A stretch of DNA of 64,000 nucleotides. Source: Rhizobiales bacterium Ga0077537. GTDB lineage: Bacteria; Pseudomonadota; Alphaproteobacteria; Rhizobiales; Hyphomicrobiaceae. The notes beneath the pieces were generated by a model that saw only the letters and a program-made list of their open reading frames with translations, had not been told where the DNA came from and did no database searches. The translations under genes were made by a program, and so were the position numbers. The stretch lies in contig LNEM01000015.1 of the NCBI GenBank assembly GCA_001464955.1, forward strand, positions 1-64,000, written 5' to 3'. Below are positions 55,503 through 64,000 of the stretch, in pieces (within the stretch, counting starts at the first letter, position 1; the number at the start of each line of letters is the position of its first letter).

Positions 55503-56156
55503 TCATGCGCGCGCCACGACGATGGCGCGTTGGTCGTTCGGCGTCTCGGGAAGGTCGGTGATCGTATCGACGACCTTGTGGCCGGGTGCGACGGTGGTGT
55601 TCATGAATTCGATGAGCCCCGCGAACGTCGCGCCGAAGACGTCCAGCTCATGGACATGGCGAACGCCATGATATTCCGTGTGCTCGAGAACGAGGATGCC
55701 GTTCGGCGAGAGGCAGGACACCCACGTCCGGAACGCCCTCTCCGGATCGAGCGCATGATCCCACGAGTTCGAATAGACGACATCCCACGCCCCGGCCCAC
55801 TCGGGCTTCATGTCGTGGAAATCCCACTCGATCGTATCGGGAAACCGTGACGCGCCGTCGCCGATCTCGGTGCCGAGGACGCGAGCACCGGGCATCGCCG
55901 CCTTGAAGAAACGCTGTTCGGCCCCGTTCCGCGTGCCGTGGCACAGCACCGATGCGACCGGCCCGCGCCGCGCCGCATACCGCGCTATGTGCGCGATGTT
56001 CGGCTCCTTCACGAACACGACATCGATCTTCTTGTTGAAGCCGTCGTTCTGGATTTTCCGGTAGGTCGCGTAATCGATGTCGCCCTGCCGCTTGACCGAC
56101 GGTTCGACGAGTTCGCGCGCGCGGCCGATGATCTTCTTCAGGCTCTGCTTGATCAC
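55503..56156 (-). CDS. SAM-dependent methyltransferase-like protein
   Basis: A 217-residue protein. The core has VASVLCHGTRNGAEQRFF in place of a classical glycine-rich motif, then RVLGTEIGDGASRF, WDVVYSNSWDHALDPERAFRTWVSCLSPNGILVLEH, a pattern typical of methyltransferase folds. GTG 56156 has GGGGGAA upstream. The motif I glycine loop is reduced (CHGTRNG), so SAM binding may be altered. The gene lies in the glycan locus; function inferred. Confidence 0.75.
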   Translation of the reverse strand: MIKQSLKKIIGRARELVEPSVKRQGDIDYATYRKIQNDGFNKKIDVVFVKEPNIAHIARYAARRGPVASVLCHGTRNGAEQRFFKAAMPGARVLGTEIGDGASRFPDTIEWDFHDMKPEWAGAWDVVYSNSWDHALDPERAFRTWVSCLSPNGILVLEHTEYHGVRHVHELDVFGATFAGLIEFMNTTVAPGHKVVDTITDLPETPNDQRAIVVARA

Positions 56157-56217
56157 AGCATTCCCCCGCCGTGTCGGTGCCCCGTCGCCGACCCTGATGT
56201 CTTGGGGACTCGGCGAG

Positions 56218-57366
56218 CTATGCCTTCTCGTACACCGCCGATGTCGCCTTGACCATGGCTGCGACGCTGTACCGCTCTCGGACGGCCTCCAGTCCCCGGC
56301 GCGCGAGATCGGCCCGGAGCGCGCTGTCGTCCCGCAGCCGTGTGATGGACTGAGCCAATCCCGCGCCATCGCCGACATCCGACAGAAGGCCCAGCGCCCC
56401 GTCGTCGAGAACCTCGGAAATGGCGCCGCCCCGCGTCGCAGCGATGGGAACGCCGCGCGCCATGGCCTCGAGCAGGACCAACCCCAGCCCCTCCCACTTC
56501 GACGACAGCGCGAAGACGTCGAACGCCGGCATGAGATCGGCACCATCCGGCTGCGCACCGGCAAAATGCACGTCGGCGAGCCCGAGCCGTGCCACGTGCG
56601 CCCTGAGCGCCGCCTCCTCCTCGCCCGCACCGACGATAGAGAGATGCGCCCCCGGCACGCGCGCCATGGCCTCGACCAGCGTTCCGAGATCCTTCTGCGG
56701 AACGAGACGACCGACGAAGCCGACGACGAACGCGTCGCGCGGCAGGCCGAGTCGCGCCCGCGCGCCGCCCCGATCGACATGTCCGGCCTCGGCGATGCCA
56801 TAGGGAATGACGGTAATCCGCGCCCCGTCGAGCCCGACGTTCTCAACGAGATGCCGCTTCACCCGTCCGGTGATCGCGATCGTGTGCGCGGTGATCCGCT
56901 GCAGCGCCTTGAGCCGCGCGCGCCAGCTCGCCGCCGCGAAATAGGGCTCGTCGTTGTGCACACTGTCGACGATCGGCCCCGCACCCGCCCGCCACGCCGC
57001 GGCCCGTCCGAGCTGTGAGGCGTGCGGCTGATGCGTGTGGATGACACGTCCGCGCCGGTCCCGGAGCAGCGCCACGAGACGTGGCAGTTGCGCCACCCAC
57101 GCCGCCCTCCCGAGCATGGGCGCAAAGCTCCGGTCGTAGACGAGCCGCGTCACGCGAATGCCCTGCTGCTCAAGCTCCGCGGCCTTGGCGACGAGCCGCG
57201 GACCGTCGTTGACGACCAGCATCAGAAGTTCGACGTCGAGGCCGGCCGCCACCTGCCCGGCCATGAGCTGGAACAGATGGTTCTCGGCACCCGAGAAGAC
57301 GATCTGCCCAGGATAGTCGCCGAAGGGCGAGACGTGCGTCACGCGACGGCGACCGGAGCCCGTCAC
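56218..57366 (-). CDS. GT4-family glycosyltransferase
   Basis: A 382-residue GT-B enzyme. N-terminal domain: RVTHVSPFGDYPGQIVFSGAENHLFQL. C-terminal domain: FVVGFVGRLVPQKDLGTLVEAMARVPGAHLSIVGAGEEEAAL and the E-x7-E region ALSSKWEGLGLVLLEAMARGVPIAATRGGAISEV. GTG 57366 overlaps the stop of the upstream glycosyltransferase gene. Donor and acceptor unknown. Confidence 0.9.
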   Translation of the reverse strand: MTGSGRRRVTHVSPFGDYPGQIVFSGAENHLFQLMAGQVAAGLDVELLMLVVNDGPRLVAKAAELEQQGIRVTRLVYDRSFAPMLGRAAWVAQLPRLVALLRDRRGRVIHTHQPHASQLGRAAAWRAGAGPIVDSVHNDEPYFAAASWRARLKALQRITAHTIAITGRVKRHLVENVGLDGARITVIPYGIAEAGHVDRGGARARLGLPRDAFVVGFVGRLVPQKDLGTLVEAMARVPGAHLSIVGAGEEEAALRAHVARLGLADVHFAGAQPDGADLMPAFDVFALSSKWEGLGLVLLEAMARGVPIAATRGGAISEVLDDGALGLLSDVGDGAGLAQSITRLRDDSALRADLARRGLEAVRERYSVAAMVKATSAVYEKA

Positions 57367-58499
57367 GTCCCCGTCTCCTCGATCAGCGCCGCGTACTGGT
57401 CGACCGTCGCCGAGAACGGAAAAGCCGCCGCCCGCCGCCGGGCCGCGATCGCGAGCCGGCCCGTCAGAGCCTCGTCGCCGGCGAGCCGCGCCAGCGCAGC
57501 ATGAAGCGCCGCCGGGTCGCCGTAGGGCACGACGAGTCCGTTGTCATCGTCCCGGATCACCTCGAGGTTGCCCCCGATGGCCGACACGACCGGCACCAGC
57601 CCAGCGGCGCACCCCTCGAGCAGCGTATGCGACAGCCCCTCGTAGTTCGACGGCAGAACCAGCACGTCGTTGGCGAGCATCCGATCGCGCACCGCGCTTT
57701 CCGTCTGGCGGCCGAAGAACCGCACCGGGCACGACGCTCCGAGCTGCCGGTGAAGCCCTTCGAGCATCGGCAGTTCCGGCCCGTCGCCGACCATCTCGAT
57801 CTCGACGCTCGCAAGGCCACGCGCGGCGAGAAGCAGCGTCTCGACACCCTTCCAGTTGGTCATGCGCCCGACGAAGAGGACACGCAGCGGACGCCCCCGC
57901 CGGGACGCACCGACCCGCTCCGGATAGTCTCCGAGTTCGACCCCGTTATGGATCGTCCTGAGGTCTGATGGCACCCCTGGCCACCGCCCGACCACGCCGG
58001 AGAGATAGTGGGATGGCGTTACCACCGTCACGGCGCGCGACAGGTATCGCTGCCGTTGCGCCGCGATGCCGCGAACCAGCCCTGGGACCTCACCGGCGCT
58101 CTGGAAATCGTCGAACGACTGCCGCGTCACGCCGTAGTTGCGGGCACTCTCCCAGACCGTATCGCCGGGTACGCGAAGAACGTAGCGGCGCGGCACCACA
58201 CGCACGGCATCCAGCACGTAAGGCTCGAGCCCCGCGACGAGGATGCGCCGATGGCCGAGCATCGCCTGCGCCAGCGCCGTCCGCACCTTCACCTCGTAGA
58301 CGTAGCGGTTGCCGGTCGGCACGCGCACGACACGGAACGGCCGCTCGGCGTCGCTCTGATCCCGCGCCTCGTTCGACGAGCAGACGACGGTGACGCGATG
58401 GCCCCGTTCCGCCAGCACGCCCGCGAGCCGGTCGGCGAACGTGGCCGGCCCCCCGATCAGCGGCGGGAAGATGTTGGTGACGATCAGGATTCGCGACAC
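57363..58499 (-). CDS. GT4-family glycosyltransferase
   Basis: A 378-residue GT-B enzyme starting at GTG 58499 (MSRILIVTNIFPPLIGGPATFADRL). The C-terminal domain has LRVLFVGRMTNWKGVETLLLAARGL and the E-x7-E region LVLPSNYEGLSHTLLEGCAAGLVPVVSAIGGNLEVI. It overlaps the upstream gene by 16 bp and the downstream one by 4 bp, so the three genes are translationally coupled. Confidence 0.9.
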   Translation of the reverse strand: MSRILIVTNIFPPLIGGPATFADRLAGVLAERGHRVTVVCSSNEARDQSDAERPFRVVRVPTGNRYVYEVKVRTALAQAMLGHRRILVAGLEPYVLDAVRVVPRRYVLRVPGDTVWESARNYGVTRQSFDDFQSAGEVPGLVRGIAAQRQRYLSRAVTVVTPSHYLSGVVGRWPGVPSDLRTIHNGVELGDYPERVGASRRGRPLRVLFVGRMTNWKGVETLLLAARGLASVEIEMVGDGPELPMLEGLHRQLGASCPVRFFGRQTESAVRDRMLANDVLVLPSNYEGLSHTLLEGCAAGLVPVVSAIGGNLEVIRDDDNGLVVPYGDPAALHAALARLAGDEALTGRLAIAARRRAAAFPFSATVDQYAALIEETGT

Positions 58500-59695
58500 G
58501 GCGTCTCGTCCGGCTCTGGCATCGGGCCCCTGTGGCCGTCCGCGGCAGCGATGAGCATATCGACCCAGGCGTCGGCGAGCCTCAAGGGGTCATATCGACC
58601 GCGCACCCGTTCTCTCCCCAGCTTCGCGACGTGCACCGCGTACGCCGGATCTCCGAGCAGCGCCGCGACATGATCGGCAAGCCCGTTCTCGTCGCCGGTC
58701 TCGGCGAGCAGCCCGGCCCCGCTGTCGCCGATGACTTCCCGGGCACCACTTGTGCGCGTGGAGACGACGGCGGTCCCGGCGGCCATCGCCTCCACGAGCA
58801 CCCGCCCGAATCCCTCATGATCCGAGGTGAGCAGGAGCACGGCCGCCCGCCCGAAAATCTCCGGCAACGCGTCCCGGTTCTTGGTCCCGTGCAGCACGAC
58901 GCGGTCCGCGAGATCGAGCCGCCCGGCCATCTCCGCCACCGACGACGCGAGACGGCCCCCGCCAACGATATCGAACCGCGCGTCCGGCACCCGATCGGCG
59001 ACGCGCCGCGCCACGGCGAGCCACAAGGGCAGGTTCTTCTCGGCCTCGAGGCGTCCGACGAACAGCACGCGCGGCTCCCGGGTCCGCTCGGCGACGGCTT
59101 CGAACCGGGCGAGATCCAGAATGGGCACCGGGATCGAGGTGACGTTCCGCACACCGCGCGCCGCGAGCTTGTCGCGCGTCTCGGGAGAGACTGTGCGCAC
59201 CGCCCGGTAGCGATTGAGCAGCCCGAGCGCCACGGCGCGCCGGGCCTGCCCGACCAGGCGGCGCGGCATCGATCCGCCGGGCAGCGCCGCATCGGAGAAG
59301 ATGTCGAAGTGCAGCTGCGCGACCACCGGCACCCGTCGACGCGCGAAGCGAAGGGCCGCCCAGCCTTCCTCGAACGGCGACTGCACCGCGATCGCCGAGA
59401 CTGCCGCTTCCCGGTCCAGCGCGCCGAGCAACCCGCCGACGTGACGCAGGCTCTGCCAGCGCCCGGCGAGCAGCCGGACGTCGAGCGGGCCGGACGTCCA
59501 GGGTCGATCGGAGGCTTCCGCCCCGAGCACGATCACGGTCATGCGGCTGCCGGGGCGCAGTGACACGAGACGTTGCGCGTAGGCGAGTTGTCGCTCGCGG
59601 CTGTCCGCCTGTCCGGTCAGGAGCGCCCGGTCCCACCCGATCTGGACGATATGCAGTCGGCGGGCGGCGACGTCGTTCGAGGCGCGCCCTGTCAT
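58484..59695 (-). CDS. GT4-family glycosyltransferase
   Basis: A 403-residue GT-B enzyme. Landmarks: RRLHIVQIGWDRALL (start of N-domain), VAERTREPRVLFVGRLEAEKNLPLWLAVARRV and the E-x7-E segment LLTSDHEGFGRVLVEAMAAGTAVVSTRTSGAREVI. ATG 59695 has GGAGGG about 9 bases upstream; ATG 59704 is alternative. First gene of the minus-strand glycan unit, running through 58499, 57366 and the methyltransferases. Confidence 0.9.
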   Translation of the reverse strand: MTGRASNDVAARRLHIVQIGWDRALLTGQADSRERQLAYAQRLVSLRPGSRMTVIVLGAEASDRPWTSGPLDVRLLAGRWQSLRHVGGLLGALDREAAVSAIAVQSPFEEGWAALRFARRRVPVVAQLHFDIFSDAALPGGSMPRRLVGQARRAVALGLLNRYRAVRTVSPETRDKLAARGVRNVTSIPVPILDLARFEAVAERTREPRVLFVGRLEAEKNLPLWLAVARRVADRVPDARFDIVGGGRLASSVAEMAGRLDLADRVVLHGTKNRDALPEIFGRAAVLLLTSDHEGFGRVLVEAMAAGTAVVSTRTSGAREVIGDSGAGLLAETGDENGLADHVAALLGDPAYAVHVAKLGRERVRGRYDPLRLADAWVDMLIAAADGHRGPMPEPDETPCRES

Positions 59696-59911
59696 GATCC
59701 CCATCCCTCCGGCATCGCGGGCTGCACCATTCTCACGCCGAGGCCTGCCACGACAAGCCGGCGTCGCAACCACGTCGATCGACACCTTTTGCTCGCGAGA
59801 GGACCAATCGGCGGCGTGGAAAGCCTCGCCCCGCGCTACCCGACTCGCACGCGCCGTGCTACGCAATGCGCGGGGAATCACAACTGTCGAGACCGGGGAA
59901 CACCACGCGCC

Positions 59912-60442
59912 ATGACCGCACGGCTACGGATGGCAATCGGTTTGGGGTGCACGGGATTGGCGCTCGCGCTGTCGGCCTGCTCGTCAGGCAGCGCGCTGAC
60001 GACCGGCACCTTGCTCGGTGGATCTGAGAAGAAGGAAGCGCCGGTCGCCCTTGTGCCGGCGTCACCGACGGACAGGGCGTTGATCGCCGGCACGACGGCG
60101 GCGCGCGCCCAGAAATGCGGCTACGTCTTCGACCCGGCCAACTTCCGCCAAGGCTATTTGTCTTACGAAACCCAGCAGGGAACGCCTCAGCCCGAGTTGG
60201 CCAAGGCGGAAAAGAGCTACGATTACACGCTGGCATCGATCTCGAAGAGTATCGCGCCCGAGCAGAACTACTGCACGGACGAGCTGACCGCGACGGTGAA
60301 GCGCGATCTGAACCGGATGCTGACCGGCGACTACTCTGCGCCGGCAAAAAAGCCCGAAGTCAACACCGCCTGGTGGGGACGTCCGTCGTCGACCGACAAG
60401 TTCGACCGCGACAAGGCCATCAATCCGCAGCCGAGAAACTGA
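59912..60442 (+). CDS. Predicted lipoprotein, unknown
   Basis: A 176-residue protein with lipobox ALSAC (Cys23) and a mature part containing two further Cys (KCGYVFDPANF and NYCTDELTATV). The first helix region has a SYDYTLASISKSIAPEQ pattern. No family recognised. Convergent with the lipoprotein at 60506; ATG 59912 is placed by the signal peptide. Not linked to the glycan genes by distance (divergent, 216 bp). Confidence 0.75.
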   Translation: MTARLRMAIGLGCTGLALALSACSSGSALTTGTLLGGSEKKEAPVALVPASPTDRALIAGTTAARAQKCGYVFDPANFRQGYLSYETQQGTPQPELAKAEKSYDYTLASISKSIAPEQNYCTDELTATVKRDLNRMLTGDYSAPAKKPEVNTAWWGRPSSTDKFDRDKAINPQPRN

Positions 60443-60505
60443 CGCCAAGAGGCACGCCGCCGCGCGTGCCCGTCGTGACCTCGACGGCCGGCGATGGCCG
60501 CCGGC

Positions 60506-61150
60506 TCAGCGCATCGACGGTGGCAGCTCGTCAAGGCTGGCGATGTACCACTTGTCCGCCTCGACGATGGCCGGGTTCTCGCCGTTCTTGAAGATCCAGC
60601 TGTCGACGGCCCAGCGCGTCCCCGTCGCGCTCTCGCGCAGGACCGCCGTCCAGTGCGGCCATCCGGAAATCCCGCGCAGCAGGTTCTCCTTGGCGAACGG
60701 CGTTCCGACTGCGTGATGGCGCAGCAGCCTGTTGTGCGCGAGAACCATCAGATAGCTCGTCGAATTGGTCGCCTCGTCGACGCAATCCTGCTGCGTCGGG
60801 TCGCCGGACGCGGCGAAATCCATGCCGGGGCGGTCGGCGCTGGTGCCGATGACGTCGCCGACGCGCCGCTCCATCCAGCCGATCGCGTAGGCCACGGCGC
60901 GCCGCTCTTCGTGCGCCGTATCGGCAATCCGCGTCGTCTCCATCAGTTTCGAAATTTCGGCTACGTCGGCGTCCGTGAAGCGGAACCGCGTCTGGAGTTT
61001 GCAGCCGTAGGCGTGACACACGTAGACCGTGTTGCCTTTCGGTTCGCGGCTCTTGAAGTCGGCGAAGTGCCGATCGACGGAGCCCGTCCGCTCGTGGGTG
61101 CATCCGGCAACCAGAGCGGCCACCACCATCGAAGCAAGCAGTCGCCGCAT
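60506..61150 (-). CDS. Predicted lipoprotein, unknown
   Basis: A 214-residue protein with lipobox VAGC (Cys17), a Cys pair near the start of the mature part (YVCHAYGCKLQ) and another Cys in QDCVDEATN. Other features are GWMERRVGDVIGTSADRPGMDFA and a C-terminal YIASLDELPPSMR. ATG 61150 is used because it begins the signal peptide; nine earlier codons are in frame. No named family; the layout is that of a periplasm-facing outer-membrane lipoprotein. Confidence 0.75.
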   Translation of the reverse strand: MRRLLASMVVAALVAGCTHERTGSVDRHFADFKSREPKGNTVYVCHAYGCKLQTRFRFTDADVAEISKLMETTRIADTAHEERRAVAYAIGWMERRVGDVIGTSADRPGMDFAASGDPTQQDCVDEATNSTSYLMVLAHNRLLRHHAVGTPFAKENLLRGISGWPHWTAVLRESATGTRWAVDSWIFKNGENPAIVEADKWYIASLDELPPSMR

Positions 61151-61341
61151 CACGAAGCCCCCGTCAGTCTCCATCAAGGCCGTCTAGCAGAGCAGTGATT
61201 CGCCCCAAAGCGCCGGTGTGGCGCTCTCCACGGCCGCGGCCGCTCGGAGGGGTGGACCCGCGGCCGGAGGGGTGGCAGGCTTGGCCTCCTCATGCCGCCA
61301 CGAACCAAGCCGATCGAGGCCACCCCAAAGCCGAGGACCCC

Positions 61342-62391
61342 ATGAGCGCCAGCAGCAAGCCCACTGCCTACGGCCGCATCTTCCCACCGCGCCAGGACTG
61401 GCTCGACAATGCCCCCGCCGAGGACGTGATCGATCCGGACCTGCCGATCATCGACACCCACCATCACGTCTGGGAGGCTCCTGGCCGCGGCCGCTACATG
61501 CTCGAGGAGCTGCACGCCGACCTTTCGAGCGGCCACAACGTTGTGGGCACCGTCTTCATCGACTGCCATTACGGCTACCGGACGGACGGGCCCGACGAAC
61601 TCAAGGCCGTCGGCGAAGTGGAGGCCGTGGCCAGGCTCGCCGACGAGAGCGATCGGCGGTTTCCCGGCAAGGCACGCGTTGCGCAAGGGATTGTCGGCAA
61701 CGCGGACCTGTCGATGGGGGATCGCGTCGAGCCCGTGCTCGCGGCCATGGTCGAGGCCGGCCGAGGTCGGTTCCGGGGTGTGCGGAATTCGGCTGGCTGG
61801 CACGAGGACCCGGTGATCGGCAATAACCACCAAGGGTTCGGACCACGACACTACTATCGTGACGATTTCCGCGACGGCCTGCGGCGGCTCTCGAAGATGG
61901 GTCTGTCGCTGGACGCGCTCGGCTATCACACGCAGCACCAGGACATTCTCGATCTGGCGCGGGCGGTGCCCGAGGCCAACATCGTCATGAACCACACCGG
62001 CATGCCGCTCGGCTATGGGCCCTACACGGGCAAGCTCGACGAGGTCGCAAAGGTCTGGCGCGCGAAGCTGCCCGAACTCGCCAGGTGCCCGAACGTCTCG
62101 ATGAAGCTCGGCGGCATGATGATGCGGATCGCCGCCTACGACTACAATTGCATCCCAGCGCCCCCCTCTTCGGAGGAGCTGGCACGGCACTGGCGGCCCT
62201 GGATCGAGCCGTGCATCGAGCACTTCGGGGCGAGCCGCTGCCACTTCGAGAGCAACTTCCCGGTCGACAAGATGGGGATCGGCTTCAAGGCGCTGTTCAA
62301 TGCGTTCAAGCGCATGGCTTCCGGCTGCTCGGCCACGGAGAAAGCGGACCTCTTCGCCGGCACGGCGCGGCGAGTGTATCGGCTGGCTTGA
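61342..62391 (+). CDS. Amidohydrolase-2 family metal-dependent hydrolase
   Basis: A 349-residue TIM-barrel protein of the amidohydrolase-2 group. Metal-site segments: LPIIDTHHHVWEAPG, FIDCHYGYRTDGP, GYHTQHQDIL, IVMNHTGMPLGY, and a C-terminal RCHFESNFPVDK in which the Asp is displaced. Members hydrolyse lactones or decarboxylate aromatic acids. GAGG lies six bases before ATG 61342. Stands alone. Substrate unknown. Confidence 0.88.
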   Translation: MSASSKPTAYGRIFPPRQDWLDNAPAEDVIDPDLPIIDTHHHVWEAPGRGRYMLEELHADLSSGHNVVGTVFIDCHYGYRTDGPDELKAVGEVEAVARLADESDRRFPGKARVAQGIVGNADLSMGDRVEPVLAAMVEAGRGRFRGVRNSAGWHEDPVIGNNHQGFGPRHYYRDDFRDGLRRLSKMGLSLDALGYHTQHQDILDLARAVPEANIVMNHTGMPLGYGPYTGKLDEVAKVWRAKLPELARCPNVSMKLGGMMMRIAAYDYNCIPAPPSSEELARHWRPWIEPCIEHFGASRCHFESNFPVDKMGIGFKALFNAFKRMASGCSATEKADLFAGTARRVYRLA

Positions 62392-62458
62392 CCCGACCGA
62401 CACGGAGCCGGTGACCGGGGGAATGGCATTCGGGGGCGACATGGCCTAAATCACGGCC

Positions 62459-63883
62459 ATGACCGAACCAATCCACATCATCGGCGGCGGCCTCGCCGGC
62501 TCGGAAGCGGCCTGGCAGATCGCGCGCCGCGGCCTGCCCGTGATCATCCATGAGATGCGCCCGGACGTGCGCACCGACGCCCACCAGACGGACGGCCTCG
62601 CCGAACTCGTCTGCTCCAATTCGTTCCGCGCCGACGACTGGACGACGAACGCCGTCGGCCTCCTCCACGAGGAAATGCGCCGGTCCGGCTCCCTGATCAT
62701 GGCTGCGGCAGACCGCCACAAGCTGCCGGCGGGCGGCGCCCTCGCCGTCGACCGCGACGGCTTCTCCGAGGCCGTGACCGCGGCGCTGACCGCCCATCCC
62801 CTGGTCATGCTCGCGCGCGGCGAGGTCACCGGCATCCCACCCGAGAGCTGGGACAGCGTCGTCATCGCCACGGGCCCGCTGACGTCGCCGTCCCTGGCCG
62901 ACGCCATCGGCCGTCTGACGGGCGAGCGGGAACTCGCGTTCTTCGACGCCATCGCGCCGATCGTCCATTACGAGTCGATCGATCTGGACGTCGCCTGGAA
63001 GCAGTCCCGCTACGACAAGCCCGGCCCCGGCGGCACCGGCGCCGACTACCTCAACTGCCCGATGACCCGGGACGAGTACGAGGCCTTCGTCGACGCGCTG
63101 CTCGCCGGCGACAAGACCGAGTTCAAGGAGTGGGAAGGCACGCCCTACTTCGACGGCTGCCTGCCCGTCGAGGTCATGGCCGAGCGCGGCCGCGAAACGC
63201 TCCGCTTCGGACCGATGAAGCCCGTCGGCCTCGCTGATCCGAGGACGGGCCAGCGCCCGTGGGCCGTGGTGCAGCTGCGCCAGGACAACGCCCTCGGCAC
63301 GCTGTGGAACATGGTCGGGTTCCAGACCAAGCTGCGCCACGGCGAGCAGAAGCGCGTCTTCCGCATGATCCCCGGCCTCGCCGACGCCGAGTTTGCCCGT
63401 CTCGGCGGCCTCCACCGCAACACGTTCCTGAACAGCCCCCGCCTGCTCGACGCGAGCCTGCGCCTGAAGGCCATGCCGCGCCTCCGCTTCGCCGGCCAGA
63501 TCACGGGTGTCGAAGGCTACGTCGAGAGCGCCGCGACCGGGCTGCTGGCCGGCCGCTTCGCCGCCGAGGAGCGGTTGGGGCGCGCCAGCGCCACCCCGCC
63601 GGCCGTCACCGCACTCGGCGCGCTGCTGGGCCACATCACCGGCGGTCACGTGGAGGTCCCCGAGTCGACCGGCAGCCCTCGCTCGTTCCAGCCGATGAAC
63701 GTCAACTTCGGCCTCTTCCCGCCGGTCCCCGTCCCCGATCGGGACGTCGACGGCCGCCGCATCAAGGGCAAGGACAAGTCCGCCCACAAGAAGCGTGCCA
63801 TGGGCGAGCGCGCCCTCGCCGCGCTGGCGACTTGGGGCGCCTGCGATACATCCGTTCTCGAACAACCGATGAGGGTTCCATGA
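62459..63883 (+). CDS. trmFO: Methylenetetrahydrofolate-tRNA-(uracil-5-)-methyltransferase TrmFO
   Basis: FAD/folate enzyme making ribothymidine-54 in tRNA. The 474 residues start with the FAD-binding [18 protein letters not shown]; further landmarks are LVCSNSFR (conserved Cys), [44 protein letters not shown] and [27 protein letters not shown]. The stop overlaps the next gene by four bases (ATGA). Confidence 0.96.
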   Translation: MTEPIHIIGGGLAGSEAAWQIARRGLPVIIHEMRPDVRTDAHQTDGLAELVCSNSFRADDWTTNAVGLLHEEMRRSGSLIMAAADRHKLPAGGALAVDRDGFSEAVTAALTAHPLVMLARGEVTGIPPESWDSVVIATGPLTSPSLADAIGRLTGERELAFFDAIAPIVHYESIDLDVAWKQSRYDKPGPGGTGADYLNCPMTRDEYEAFVDALLAGDKTEFKEWEGTPYFDGCLPVEVMAERGRETLRFGPMKPVGLADPRTGQRPWAVVQLRQDNALGTLWNMVGFQTKLRHGEQKRVFRMIPGLADAEFARLGGLHRNTFLNSPRLLDASLRLKAMPRLRFAGQITGVEGYVESAATGLLAGRFAAEERLGRASATPPAVTALGALLGHITGGHVEVPESTGSPRSFQPMNVNFGLFPPVPVPDRDVDGRRIKGKDKSAHKKRAMGERALAALATWGACDTSVLEQPMRVP

Positions 63884-64000
63884 AAGCCTGGCAGATCGTC
63901 TCCGACGGCGGCATCGCCGCCCTGAGCCTGAACGAGGTGGCCGAGCGCCGTCCCGGTCCGGGCGAGATCGCCGTCCGCATGCACGCCAACTCGATCAACT
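63880..64000 (+). CDS. Zinc-type (MDR) alcohol dehydrogenase, N-terminal part
   Basis: Only the first 40 codons are inside the window: [20 protein letters not shown], then [17 protein letters not shown]. The GxGEI-V-h-A-N-S-hN pattern is the start of the GroES-like domain of medium-chain dehydrogenases (quinone reductase or zinc alcohol dehydrogenase). ATG 63880 overlaps the trmFO stop, so it is translationally coupled. The catalytic part lies outside the window. Confidence 0.8.
   Translation, partial: MKAWQIVSDGGIAALSLNEVAERRPGPGEIAVRMHANSIN

Overview
The window is high-GC chromosomal DNA from an alphaproteobacterium, most likely of the order Hyphomicrobiales (Rhizobiales). The grounds are the gene order tolQ-tolR-tolA-tolB-pal-ybgF-tilS-ftsH, a separately encoded glycyl-tRNA synthetase beta subunit, TAXI-type TRAP transport, alpha-type ThrB and TrmFO, and many short ATGA/GTGA overlaps between genes. 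The genus cannot be told from the sequence alone. About 60 genes can be supported.

Layout. (1) 1-98: the right-hand end of an IS66-like insertion sequence, next to ftsH. (2) 150-11280, minus strand: the Tol-Pal envelope operon with tilS and ftsH. Extra pieces here are a second OmpA-domain protein and two tiny paralogous lipoprotein genes between tolB and pal. (3) 11525-25631: a mixed block with a DHA2-type exporter, an FkbM methyltransferase, a metallo-beta-lactamase-fold hydrolase, a divergent zinc-uptake pair (DUF1007 protein and ZnuA), an FMN-dependent monooxygenase, an MFS carrier, a class IV aminotransferase, PhoD phosphatase, a lipoprotein, and the housekeeping run ispH-thrB-rnhA. (4) 25701-34980: a TAXI/TRAP transporter, a flavin reductase with a luciferase-like monooxygenase, glyS, and a cyclic amidohydrolase. 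(5) 34981-37389: the most unusual part, a standalone reverse transcriptase gene. Upstream of it are two identical 100-bp direct repeats in a hairpin-rich non-coding stretch, and the whole segment is bracketed by a perfect 33-bp inverted repeat. (6) 37390-49962: metabolic and tRNA-modification genes (2-hydroxyacid dehydrogenase, EamA carriers, queA-tgt, acyl-CoA synthetase, sfsA, CinA-like protein, Old Yellow Enzyme, crotonase). (7) 50062-59695: a surface-glycan locus with four GT4 glycosyltransferases, a flippase, three SAM methyltransferases and one FkbM methyltransferase, preceded by a small secreted Cys/His repeat protein. (8) 59912-64000: two lipoproteins, an amidohydrolase, trmFO and the start of a zinc-type alcohol dehydrogenase.

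How the parts work together. Tol-Pal couples the inner membrane, peptidoglycan and outer membrane during division. FtsH does membrane-protein quality control and has a plausible heat-shock promoter. QueA and Tgt act in queuosine tRNA modification, TrmFO makes ribothymidine in tRNA, and TilS makes lysidine. The glycan locus resembles a Wzx-type export pathway, but no initiating transferase or polymerase is visible in the window.

The segment that best fits the idea of an undescribed system is 35207-37171. It holds a 430-residue reverse transcriptase with a YIDD catalytic box and a group II-like thumb, but no maturase or endonuclease domain. An AT-rich promoter-like patch and the first 100-bp repeat lie upstream, and the second copy ends 23 nt before the start codon. 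This is consistent with a repeat-bearing RNA made together with the enzyme (retron, DRT or group II-like family). That role is inference and has not been shown.
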